Shown: piece by piece, positions 14,590 through 21,786 of the stretch
Layout: every line of letters starts with the position of its first letter
Position numbering within the stretch: position 1 is the stretch's first letter
Origin: CAYMQB01 sp964392665
Lineage (GTDB): Bacteria > Hydrothermota > E44-bin80
NCBI GenBank assembly: GCA_964392665.1
Contig: CAYMQB010000046.1
Location: forward strand, 1 to 21,786
Direction: 5' to 3'
DNA length: 21,786 nt
Program-made: the position numbers and the translations under genes
The notes under the pieces: generated by a model
What the model saw: the letters and a program-made list of their open reading frames with translations, nothing else
What the model was told of the DNA's origin: nothing
The model's database searches: none

Positions 14590-16293
14590 ATGAGAAAATC
14601 AATACTCACGATTTCGGCATTTCTCATATTCGCAAATGCGGAAGCTCAGTGGCTTACAGATACCATTATTAATGATAACAACAGAAGATGTAGAACAGGA
14701 TATAATGTTGCAAGATGCCTTGCAGCTCAAGGAAACGATATTTATGCTGTCTGGACAGAAGAAGGATACGATGTCTGGCTCAAGGCAAAGCACAATGGAA
14801 ATTGGACAAATTCAGAAAGAGTATCTGTTGGCAGCCCTGGAGGCATTTATGGCTTATCTACAAATCCTTCCCTCGATATCTCCAGTGGAACAATCAATGT
14901 TGTATGGGAGGATTATAGAACAGGTGATTTCGAAATATTCTACAGAAAGTTCACAAGCAGCGGCTGGGGTAATCCAATTAACCTATCGGGTGATGGCTCA
15001 AATTCAAGAGTTCCTGTTATAACGGTAACCGCCTCTGGTGCCATTTTCCTGCTCTGGCAGGACGACAGGACCGGTAACTACGAAATATACTGCAAACTTA
15101 ATACAGGAGGAAACTGGGGAAATGCAGAAAAAATTTCAAGCACTGTTTACTATGCTGGTTTCCCAACGGTTGCACATTTTGGCGACATAGTTTATGCAGT
15201 CTGGGAACAGATGGAAAACAACGGCTATGAACTTTACTATTCCGTATACACAGGTGTCTGGTCGAATCCTCGAAGAATCACAACCAGTGAGGGTATGAGC
15301 CAGAATCCTTCCGTTGCGGTTGACGCGAGTGGAACCGTGCATCTTGTATGGACGGAAGATACCGGAGGGAATTTCCTTATTTACTATTCATTTTACCAGA
15401 ACTCGAACTGGTCAAATCCTGTTTCCATTACCTCGAATCCAGGTGAAGCGATCACTCCACAGATTACATCCGACCCTTATGGTACTGTTCATCTCGTATG
15501 GTCGGATAATAGAGATGGTAACTACGAAATATTGCATAAATCGCTTGTAAGCGGTATCTGGAGTCCTGCAGAGAACATCTCGGAAAAAGAAGGTCTCTCC
15601 TCTTCTCCCCATATAGTCTGCACCCAGGATGCCTCGATTCATACAATCTGGTACGATTGGGCAGAAGATTCCATATATTCCTCGCCTCACATACTTTACA
15701 GACGTTACAACCCAACACTTGCATCTCTATCGAATTCAATCAGTGTGCGAGTCAACTATTCAACCGTGACCATTAGCGCAGCCAGAACGAAAGACAAATT
15801 AACTCTCTTCAAAACACTTGCACCTTATTCCGTCCCGGTTAAACTAACTGCAACCGAATTCAACAGATATATATGGTCGGAATCATTATCATCTGGAAAG
15901 CATTCCTACATATTGCAGAATATCAAAGGTACAGAGGTACACTATTCTCAGCCTATTGAAGTAACAATTCCGAATGAAAACCTGTCTTTAACCCTGAATG
16001 TATCACCCAATCCTTTCACAAAAAAGGTAGAAATAAGAATGCAGATTCCTGAAATTACGAAAATGGACAATAGAAATTTCCCAATTTCCCAATTTCCAAT
16101 TTCACTTCGAATTTACGATGCGAGCGGGAGATTAGTGAAGAATTTGGCAATTTCTAATTTCAAATTTCCTGTTTCTAAAGTAACCTGGGATGGAAGGGAT
16201 TCAAAGGATAAATTAACACCTCCTGGGATTTACTTTCTTAAGCTAAAATACGGGCAAACCTGGCTTTCAAAAAAACTTGTAAGAATAAGGTAA
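14590..16293 (+). CDS. Secreted beta-propeller (BNR/sialidase-like repeat) protein with T9SS-type sorting domain
   Basis: A 567-aa predicted exported protein. The signal peptide MRKSILTISAFLIFANAEA precedes QW. Residues about 40-375 hold about six repeats of roughly 50-60 residues with recurring VWEDYRTGDFEIFYR, LWQDDRTGNYEIYCK and VWSDNRDGNYEILHK words. This suggests a six-bladed propeller of the sialidase-like superfamily. No sialidase arginine triad or Asp-box set could be confirmed, so enzyme activity is not claimed. The sorting domain occupies about 467-567 (SPNPFTKKVEIRM, IYDASGRLVKNL, TPPGIYFLKLKYG). It carries two unusual loops, 489-504 and 520-529, encoded by AATTTCC-type repeats. 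The start is 4 bp after the previous stop and lacks a clear Shine-Dalgarno, so translation probably re-initiates from the upstream gene. It shares its operon and sorting signal with both neighbours. Confidence 0.85.
   Translation: MRKSILTISAFLIFANAEAQWLTDTIINDNNRRCRTGYNVARCLAAQGNDIYAVWTEEGYDVWLKAKHNGNWTNSERVSVGSPGGIYGLSTNPSLDISSGTINVVWEDYRTGDFEIFYRKFTSSGWGNPINLSGDGSNSRVPVITVTASGAIFLLWQDDRTGNYEIYCKLNTGGNWGNAEKISSTVYYAGFPTVAHFGDIVYAVWEQMENNGYELYYSVYTGVWSNPRRITTSEGMSQNPSVAVDASGTVHLVWTEDTGGNFLIYYSFYQNSNWSNPVSITSNPGEAITPQITSDPYGTVHLVWSDNRDGNYEILHKSLVSGIWSPAENISEKEGLSSSPHIVCTQDASIHTIWYDWAEDSIYSSPHILYRRYNPTLASLSNSISVRVNYSTVTISAARTKDKLTLFKTLAPYSVPVKLTATEFNRYIWSESLSSGKHSYILQNIKGTEVHYSQPIEVTIPNENLSLTLNVSPNPFTKKVEIRMQIPEITKMDNRNFPISQFPISLRIYDASGRLVKNLAISNFKFPVSKVTWDGRDSKDKLTPPGIYFLKLKYGQTWLSKKLVRIR
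16076..16170 (+). repeat. AATTTCCC-type repeats inside the sorting-domain coding sequence
   Basis: AATTTCCC (16076-16083) and AATTTCCC (16084-16091) are followed by AATTTCC (16092-16098) and AATTTC (16099-16104). A second cluster, GCAATTTCTAATTTC then AAATTTCC, is at 16147-16169. Reading in frame they encode NFPISQFPIS and AISNFKFP. The 15-mer TTTCCCAATTTCCAA at 16085-16099 is identical to non-coding sequence at 7200-7214. Confidence 0.75.
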
Positions 16294-16296
16294 GAT

Positions 16297-19200
16297 ATGA
16301 CTTGCTTGTTGTCTTTTCTATTGTTCTCCGTTCCACTGTCAGTGCCTTTCGAAGCACAAGAAGCTTATACCGTGAATATGAAAAACATCTCGGCACTCGA
16401 GTTTGAAATTACCTTTCAACTCAAGCATTACACAGCCAAACAAAAACTCATAAACGGGGAACTTACTTCACTCATAGAACTAAAAAATGCAATGTACACT
16501 GAAGTCGAGGGAAAACCGAAACTTCCCTTTATTAAGATTCTATTTGGAATGCCAGTTACAGGAGATTATAATGTAAAACTGAAAACAATTACCGAAGTCC
16601 AGAAAAAACATCAGCTCATTCTTCCTTTTGAAGACACAAAACTGGCTCTAACCTCAAAAAACAAGTTGGAAACTTACGGGCATTATAGGATGGACTCATA
16701 CTATCCGCTCGAAACATATTCCTCAAGAGAACTCGGTTTTTTTGCTGACCATAAATTGGGAGTCTTACTCATATATCCATTCAGATATAACCCGAAAAAG
16801 CAAACCTTGAAAATAGTGAAAAGCCTAACCTTGCGAATTACGATGCATAAGGATAAAAAAATCGAAGGCATTATAAAGCCCGGGAGGACAGATAACCCTC
16901 GAGAGACAGTGCTTTCGAATTTGCTCATCAATTATGATGAAAGCAGGCTCTGGCTCAAGCCTCACCCATTTCCAGAACCTACAAAAACAAGACAAACGGA
17001 CAACCTTTACAAAATTCTAACTATGAATCAAGGCATTTATCAAATTACCTATACTGACCTCGTAAACGCAGGTATCGACCCCGCAACGATTAATCCAAGA
17101 GAAATTCATATTTCAAATAAAGGATATGAAATTCCTATCTACTTTGAGGGTGAAGAAGACACCGTTTTCGACAAGGATGATTATATGGATTTCTTCGCAG
17201 AAAGAATAAGGGGAGCAGAAACATTCTACAATCCCTATACCTTCAATAATGTATACTGGCTCAGTTGGGGAGACAGTTTAGGCAAGAGAATGGTATGTGA
17301 AGATGGAACTCCTCTCGATTCTTTGAATACTGTTACCGTCCCCGCTTTCAAAGATACCTTGCATTTTGAAAAGGACAGTTTCTTTATAAGACTCTCGGAA
17401 ATAACGGCAGATTCAACGGATGTTTGGTTCTGGAATAGACTATACGGACCCGATTCAATCAACTTGAAGCTTGATATCCCATATCCTGACACATTATCGG
17501 ACTTTGATCTATCAATCCTCCTCCATGGCTACACAACCGTGGCAAGCCACAAGGTCAATGTTTACATTAACACTCACTTTCTTAATCACTTCACCTGGTT
17601 TGGTCAAAAACCATACAAGATTGAACTCTTTAATCTCCCTGGAAACTTGCTCGTCGATGGTGAGAATGCACTGAAGATCGAAGTCCCGTCACCTGCAGAT
17701 TCCGTGGATGGAGTTTTCTTGAACTGGCTTGAACTTGCTTACATTCACAATCTAAAAGCAGATGATAATATAATAACCCTTAAAACACCGGAAAATATAC
17801 TGGATACAACTTACGAATTTTCTCTCGATAATTTTGATTTCGCAGATGTGGACATTTACAAGAAGAATGTTTCGAAAATCATCAATTTCAGAAAAGAAAC
17901 CTATGAAGAAGCAGGCAAAACCAAATACAGGTTTATCTTTCAGGATAGTGATTTAACGGGTTCTATGAATTTCAGTGCACTGCCTATCTGGGACAAATTA
18001 AAACCTGTAAGTATCGATAAGGTAGAACCAAAAGACCTTCACTCGATTTCAAATATTGCGGAGTATCTGGTAATAACGGACAATAGACTTAGAAGCAGTG
18101 CAGAGAGTTACGCACTGTGGAAAGAATCCCATGGATTTAACACAATGGTTGTTACAACCGATGAGATATACAATGAATTCAACTATGGAATCCCTGCACC
18201 GGAGGCTATCCGGGCATTTATTAAGTATGCATACGACTACTATGCAGAATCTCCTTCGTACTGCCTTCTATTTGGTGATGGCACTTACGATTATAAAGGA
18301 CTCACAGGAAATCATGGCAATTTTGTGCCTGTTCATCTCTCCTGGTATTGGGGACTCTGGGGACCTGTGGCAGATGATGAATACTATGCGAGGGTGAGTG
18401 GAGATGATTTTATTCCAGACATCTTCATTGGACGGTTTCCGATAAGAAACGATTATGAGTTCAACGGGGTCTTCGAAAAGTCGAAGATATATGTCCACTA
18501 TGGGAATCTCGACGAATGGAAAAAAGACCTTGTCTTTGTTGCGGATTCCGGAACCGCGGGTTACAATTCATTTCCCGATATGGAAAAAATTATCGATGAT
18601 TATCTGCCACCGGCTTTCGATGCAAGCAGAACTTATCATCCAAGACAGGAAAGAGAGGATTTTTTAAGAGAAATGAACGAAGGTGCAGTTTTTGTGAACT
18701 TCCTTTCTCACGGAGGAGGTGATGTACTCTGCGGCGGTGATTTTCTTATATCGAAAGATATATATGCAATTACGAACCTTGATAGACTTCCCTGCTGGAC
18801 TGCTTTCAGCTGCGTAAATGGCTTTTTCGCCGAGCCGAGCGCGGATTCCATATCCATTGGAGAAACCGTATTCCTCGCACCAAATGGAGGCGGTATAGGC
18901 TATTATGGACCAGGAAGTTTAACTTATGGTGGTAGTAATTATAACCTATCGAGAATGATATATGACGGTATCTTTAACAAGAAACTGCTAAATTTCGGTC
19001 AATTCCTTGTATACGGTGAGATAGAATATTATGCAGGCTCAAACAACAAATACCAACTTATGACATACAATTTTCTTGGAGACCCTGGACTCAAACTTGC
19101 CTTGCCGGATACGACACGAATCGATATCTCAATTTCGACACCCTCTGTATCATCGGGAGATACGCTTTTTGTAAACGGCTATGTGCACGGTTCACCTGAT

Positions 19201-21087
19201 GGAGAAGCTGTTCTCACTTTCTATGGGACAACGGACTCCGCATTCAAAAAAGTCGCCTCCCAGGTTTCCGCTGGCAATTTCTCTGCATTTTCGGTTACAC
19301 CGGATACACTTCCACCGGGCAGGGGTATCATCAAAATTTACTTCAGAGGGGGAGGACAGGACGGCATTGGATATGAGTACTACAACATCGAACAACCCAA
19401 TATATCGGCAGTTACGACAACCCCGAAGAACCCAACTCGTTACGACAGTGTAACGGTGCAGGCACGCATATTCGACCCGGATGGCGTAAAACAAGCAGGA
19501 TTACTCTGGCAGCAACAAGGGAATTCGAACTGGAACGAGATTTCGATGATACCAGCTTTGCTGGATACTTATACAACCTCCTCACCGATACCACCCCAGC
19601 AAGCGGGAGTTACAGTGAACTTCAAGATATTTGCACTCGATTCCATTGCTAACGCCGATACATCATATATCTATTCGTATCACATAACCGCACTTGCCGA
19701 ACTTTCTTTCTCTAACTTCAACATTTACTTAGATGGTGATTCCACGGTAACTGTCAATGCAGACATTCATAATACGGGAGAGACGCCTGCCGATTCCTTT
19801 AGAGTCGGTTTTTTTACACTCAACAATGACGAGGCTTTCCGCAAAAACGCGAATGAACTTGCACAGAGAATAAATCCTGATACGATCGGCTTCACAACCC
19901 TGAGTCTTGCAAGTCAGAGCGAAACTACAGCAACCGTAAACTTCAGCCTTCCATTCGACCGTTATGATGTTTATGCCGTGATAGACCCGGATAATTGGGT
20001 AGAAGAAGGTGATGAGACCAATAATTCAAGCATTAACAATTCAACCGGATTGTGGGTTGACCATTTCCCGGTTACGCCCGACAGTGGAACAAACGGCTAC
20101 GTTCAGTCATCCGACTCTATCCTATACTGTTCCTTTCCTCAAAATGCCGTATCTCAAAAAGCTGTACTTGTCCTTAAACCCGACAGTGCGATCAAGGCTA
20201 TTTTAGAACCGGACATCATCCCTGTTCCAATAGGTGGAGATACCCTTAAGGGTTACAATATTTCTCTTTCAAAAGATGTGCTTATTGATTCCTTTAACCT
20301 TCGCTTCTCACTGACGGATTCACTAACATACTATCCCTGGATTTACCTCTGGCTTGAAGACTACAATAAATGGGCTACTATTGGAAAACCCGAAATGACC
20401 GATTCAATATCTTATCAAAAAAACACAGAAAATCTTGGATTATACTCACTTTTCTATAACCAAGATTCCATCCCTCCAGTTATTACTTCAAGAATCGAGA
20501 ACGCTGATTTTGTAGGCGGTACCGTATTCGACAAGAATGTAAGAATTTCTGCGGTTCTCACAGACAAGAATGGAATAGATGTCGTTACAAAAAGAGTAAC
20601 ACTCGAATTGAACGCCGACACGGTTAGTTCCAGCAACTATTCTTACTCTCTGCATCCAAAGGATTCACGCTCGATACCCCTTAAGTTTTCCAAAGAAATG
20701 GAAGACGGGATGTATACCCTTATTATTTACGTGTTCGACGTAAATGGAAATCTTGGTGCCGATACGATATCATTTAACGTATCCATCCCCTTCGATATAT
20801 CAGCCATAGGAAACTATCCAAATCCCGTTTACATCGATTCAACAATCTTCACATACCATCTCACAAGGAATGCAGACGATGTAGCATTGAAGATTTATAC
20901 CTCGGGAGGAAGACTGATAAAAGAATTCCATAATGGTAACCCAACCGAAGGTTATCACGAAATAGTATGGTTTCTTGACGATAAAAAAATGCAACCCGTT
21001 GCAAACGGGGTCTATTTCTATCGTTTCATAGCCAAAAGAAAGGGTCAAGAAAAAATAAAAACCTTCAAAATGGCTATCCTCCGTTAA
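16297..21087 (+). CDS. Gingipain-like C25 cysteine peptidase, PorU-like, with CARDB and T9SS-type sorting domains
   Basis: A 1596-aa secreted peptidase. A short hydrophobic signal (MTCLLSFLLFSVPLSVPFEA) precedes a prosegment-like beta-rich region to about 585. It includes LYKILTMNQGIYQITYTDL, as in PorU-type proteins. The C25 domain (about 589-935) has the probable catalytic His805 in NFLSHGGG and Cys839 in AFSCVNGFF. Their 34-residue spacing is close to the 33 of RgpB, and FLGDPGLKL closes the domain. Beta-sandwich segments follow, then a CARDB-like domain (about 1132-1250) with EEGDETNNS, and a sorting domain (about 1503-1596). The start is 3 bp after the previous stop with AAGG six bases upstream. 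PorU is the T9SS sortase that removes sorting domains and is itself retained at the surface. Here the peptidase is co-transcribed with two sorting-domain proteins, so it may process them. It could instead be a secreted general protease. Confidence 0.9.
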   Translation: MTCLLSFLLFSVPLSVPFEAQEAYTVNMKNISALEFEITFQLKHYTAKQKLINGELTSLIELKNAMYTEVEGKPKLPFIKILFGMPVTGDYNVKLKTITEVQKKHQLILPFEDTKLALTSKNKLETYGHYRMDSYYPLETYSSRELGFFADHKLGVLLIYPFRYNPKKQTLKIVKSLTLRITMHKDKKIEGIIKPGRTDNPRETVLSNLLINYDESRLWLKPHPFPEPTKTRQTDNLYKILTMNQGIYQITYTDLVNAGIDPATINPREIHISNKGYEIPIYFEGEEDTVFDKDDYMDFFAERIRGAETFYNPYTFNNVYWLSWGDSLGKRMVCEDGTPLDSLNTVTVPAFKDTLHFEKDSFFIRLSEITADSTDVWFWNRLYGPDSINLKLDIPYPDTLSDFDLSILLHGYTTVASHKVNVYINTHFLNHFTWFGQKPYKIELFNLPGNLLVDGENALKIEVPSPADSVDGVFLNWLELAYIHNLKADDNIITLKTPENILDTTYEFSLDNFDFADVDIYKKNVSKIINFRKETYEEAGKTKYRFIFQDSDLTGSMNFSALPIWDKLKPVSIDKVEPKDLHSISNIAEYLVITDNRLRSSAESYALWKESHGFNTMVVTTDEIYNEFNYGIPAPEAIRAFIKYAYDYYAESPSYCLLFGDGTYDYKGLTGNHGNFVPVHLSWYWGLWGPVADDEYYARVSGDDFIPDIFIGRFPIRNDYEFNGVFEKSKIYVHYGNLDEWKKDLVFVADSGTAGYNSFPDMEKIIDDYLPPAFDASRTYHPRQEREDFLREMNEGAVFVNFLSHGGGDVLCGGDFLISKDIYAITNLDRLPCWTAFSCVNGFFAEPSADSISIGETVFLAPNGGGIGYYGPGSLTYGGSNYNLSRMIYDGIFNKKLLNFGQFLVYGEIEYYAGSNNKYQLMTYNFLGDPGLKLALPDTTRIDISISTPSVSSGDTLFVNGYVHGSPDGEAVLTFYGTTDSAFKKVASQVSAGNFSAFSVTPDTLPPGRGIIKIYFRGGGQDGIGYEYYNIEQPNISAVTTTPKNPTRYDSVTVQARIFDPDGVKQAGLLWQQQGNSNWNEISMIPALLDTYTTSSPIPPQQAGVTVNFKIFALDSIANADTSYIYSYHITALAELSFSNFNIYLDGDSTVTVNADIHNTGETPADSFRVGFFTLNNDEAFRKNANELAQRINPDTIGFTTLSLASQSETTATVNFSLPFDRYDVYAVIDPDNWVEEGDETNNSSINNSTGLWVDHFPVTPDSGTNGYVQSSDSILYCSFPQNAVSQKAVLVLKPDSAIKAILEPDIIPVPIGGDTLKGYNISLSKDVLIDSFNLRFSLTDSLTYYPWIYLWLEDYNKWATIGKPEMTDSISYQKNTENLGLYSLFYNQDSIPPVITSRIENADFVGGTVFDKNVRISAVLTDKNGIDVVTKRVTLELNADTVSSSNYSYSLHPKDSRSIPLKFSKEMEDGMYTLIIYVFDVNGNLGADTISFNVSIPFDISAIGNYPNPVYIDSTIFTYHLTRNADDVALKIYTSGGRLIKEFHNGNPTEGYHEIVWFLDDKKMQPVANGVYFYRFIAKRKGQEKIKTFKMAILR

Positions 21088-21107
21088 CCCAAAAAACACA
21101 TTCTTAA

Positions 21108-21170
21108 CCACAGAGTACACAGAGAAAACATTTATTTCAATGTTTTAACCAATCAAACAAATTCAAACAA
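21108..21170 (+). repeat. CACAGAG-type dispersed repeat, copy 2
   Basis: Begins CCACAGAGTACACAGAGAAA, 20 bp after the C25 peptidase stop. It shares its series of blocks (ACAGAGAAAACATTT, TTTCA, ACCAATC, AACAAATTCAA) in the same order with 7047-7109, differing by single-base changes and a one-base insertion. Confidence 0.7.
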
Positions 21171-21188
21171 CTAAACTAACCAAATCAT

Positions 21189-21233
21189 CGTTTGAATCGT
21201 TGAGATCGTTCAGAACGTTTAGAACGTTTCGTG
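21189..21233 (+). repeat. 9-bp CGTT-phased degenerate tandem repeat, five units
   Basis: Five consecutive 9-mers all start CGTT: CGTTTGAAT, CGTTGAGAT, CGTTCAGAA, CGTTTAGAA, CGTTTCGTG. A three-unit relative is at 6952-6978. The period is a multiple of three, but the sequence is not in any credible ORF. Confidence 0.65.
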
Positions 21234-21291
21234 TGTTTGTAATCAAATTCTTCCTTTGTCAACAAGTGTTGCTTACTCAGAATGACATTCT

Positions 21292-21309
21292 CGCAGGCTA
21301 AAGCCTGCG
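21292..21309. repeat. Short perfect hairpin CGCAGGCT/AGCCTGCG
   Basis: CGCAGGCT (21292-21299), AA, AGCCTGCG (21302-21309): an 8-bp GC-rich perfect inverted repeat followed by GCTACCCTCTTG. It is strikingly GC-rich in an AT-rich gap and over 200 bp past the peptidase gene. It is more likely a dispersed repeat than that gene's terminator. Confidence 0.65.
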
Positions 21310-21426
21310 GCTACCCTCTTGTTTTTCACCGTTTCTCCGTTTCACCGATACTTCGTTTCGCTCCTCTCTCTTCTGCCTTTTATGGTCTTCAATCTCAGGT
21401 GTATTGTCTTATGTCTTGTATTGTTT

Positions 21427-21471
21427 GTCATTGCGAGTGTTTGCGCATAATTTCTACCGAAGCAATCTCAT
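21427..21471 (+). repeat. Dispersed GTCATTGCGAG...CAATCTCAT element, copy 3
   Basis: A 45-bp element with the same termini, length and orientation as 6978-7022 (39 of 45 identical, ungapped). Conservation is highest at the two ends and in TAATTTCT, as expected if the ends matter for folding or mobilisation. Confidence 0.75.
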
Positions 21472-21542
21472 ATTCCCATTACTTAACGTCTCTCTTTATT
21501 CCCAATACTAATTCCCTTTTATGTGTAATTTTCCTCAAGTCC

Positions 21543-21556
21543 CCTCTAACAAGAGG
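21543..21556. repeat. Short inverted repeat CCTCT/AGAGG
   Basis: CCTCT (21543-21547), loop AACA, AGAGG (21552-21556), set in CCCCTCTAACAAGAGGCGAT. It is a small hairpin with the same 4-base loop (AACA) as the one at 21676-21695. Confidence 0.45.
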
Positions 21557-21672
21557 CGATTTATCCCCTGAAATAGGAAAATGGACAGAAGTTAATTGTA
21601 TTTCACAGGGTTTAGGGGTGTGTAACCAATATATCTGATTTTCTGATTGTAACCTCCACAGATTTCTCCCTT

Positions 21673-21700
21673 GTCATTCCTGCAACAGCAGGAATCCAGA
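21673..21700 (+). repeat. GTCATTCCTGC hairpin repeat
   Basis: GTC then ATTCCTGC (21676-21683), loop AACA (21684-21687), GCAGGAAT (21688-21695), then CCAG. It has a perfect 8-bp stem. Elements of the form GTCATTCC...GGAATCCAG are, from general knowledge, widespread intergenic repeats in many bacteria. Only one copy is in this window. Confidence 0.65.
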
Positions 21701-21786
21701 CCATCATCATATTTCTTGCGCTATTTTTCAGTTTCCAGCCTGAACTTCCCATGTAAAATGTCAAGTAAAAAATGAGATTTTTTAGC

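Larger units (their letters stand above)
21088..21786. other. Repeat-mosaic intergenic region at window end
   Basis: About 700 bp with no supportable gene. It contains, in order, a CACAGAG-type repeat, 9-bp CGTT repeats, a CGCAGGCT hairpin, a GTCATTGCGAG element, a CCTCT/AGAGG hairpin and an ATTCCTGC hairpin. A 118-codon plus-strand ORF (21282-21638) is built from these repeats and was rejected. No intrinsic terminator for the secreted-protein operon is visible in the first 100 bp. Confidence 0.7.

Noticed and set aside
21282..21638. 118-codon plus-strand ORF in the tail
   Set aside because: It runs through the CGCAGGCT hairpin, the GTCATTGCGAG element and the CCTCT hairpin, so its translation is that of dispersed repeats.
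21753..21765. Second copy of the -35-containing 13-mer GTAAAATGTCAAG (also at 1476-1488)
   Set aside because: On the minus strand it gives TTGACA, but 17 bases downstream is AGGCTG, not a -10, so it is not called as a promoter.

Overview
The window comes from a Gram-negative-type (diderm) bacterium with an AT-rich genome. It encodes a lipoprotein, an OmpA-family outer-membrane protein and three very large secreted proteins. Each of the three ends in a type IX secretion (T9SS)-style C-terminal sorting domain, and one is a gingipain-like C25 peptidase. Together with the order DUF512 radical SAM - der - plsY - gpsA - merR, this suggests an uncultured lineage of or near the FCB group, for example WOR-3/Stahlbacteria or a relative. 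That placement is an inference from gene content and was not tested phylogenetically.

Minus-strand half (about 194-10506). Read in the direction of transcription, it starts with a tightly packed housekeeping operon: the DUF512 protein, Der GTPase and PlsY overlap by 4 bp at each junction. A 421-bp repeat-filled gap separates them from GpsA, and a small MerR-family regulator follows. Next is a lipoprotein-OmpA pair joined by an ATGA overlap, with its own predicted promoter. Last is a stand-alone PAS/HD-GYP signalling protein behind an exact TTGACA-N17-TATAAT promoter. Its reading frame appears to begin at an AUA codon.

Plus-strand half (about 10577-21087). A near-consensus promoter in the divergent gap at 10507-10643 faces a three-gene operon with gaps of only 3-4 bp. 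The products are a 1313-residue LVIVD-propeller/Fn3/dockerin-like protein, a 567-residue beta-propeller protein, and a 1596-residue C25 peptidase resembling PorU. All three have an N-terminal signal peptide and a C-terminal sorting domain, so the operon looks like a surface-protein cassette carrying its own peptidase.

Non-coding DNA. The segments at 1-193, 6884-7304 and 21088-21786 are mosaics of short dispersed repeats. The families include a GTCATTGCGAG...CAATCTCAT element, CACAGAG-type repeats, 9-bp CGTT-phased repeats, ATCCTYT repeats and small perfect hairpins. Several families occur in both of the large gaps, in different order. Similar AATTTCCC-type DNA also lies in frame inside the sorting domain of the 567-residue protein, where it appears to have added loops. 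No tRNA, rRNA, CRISPR array, transposase or integrase was seen.
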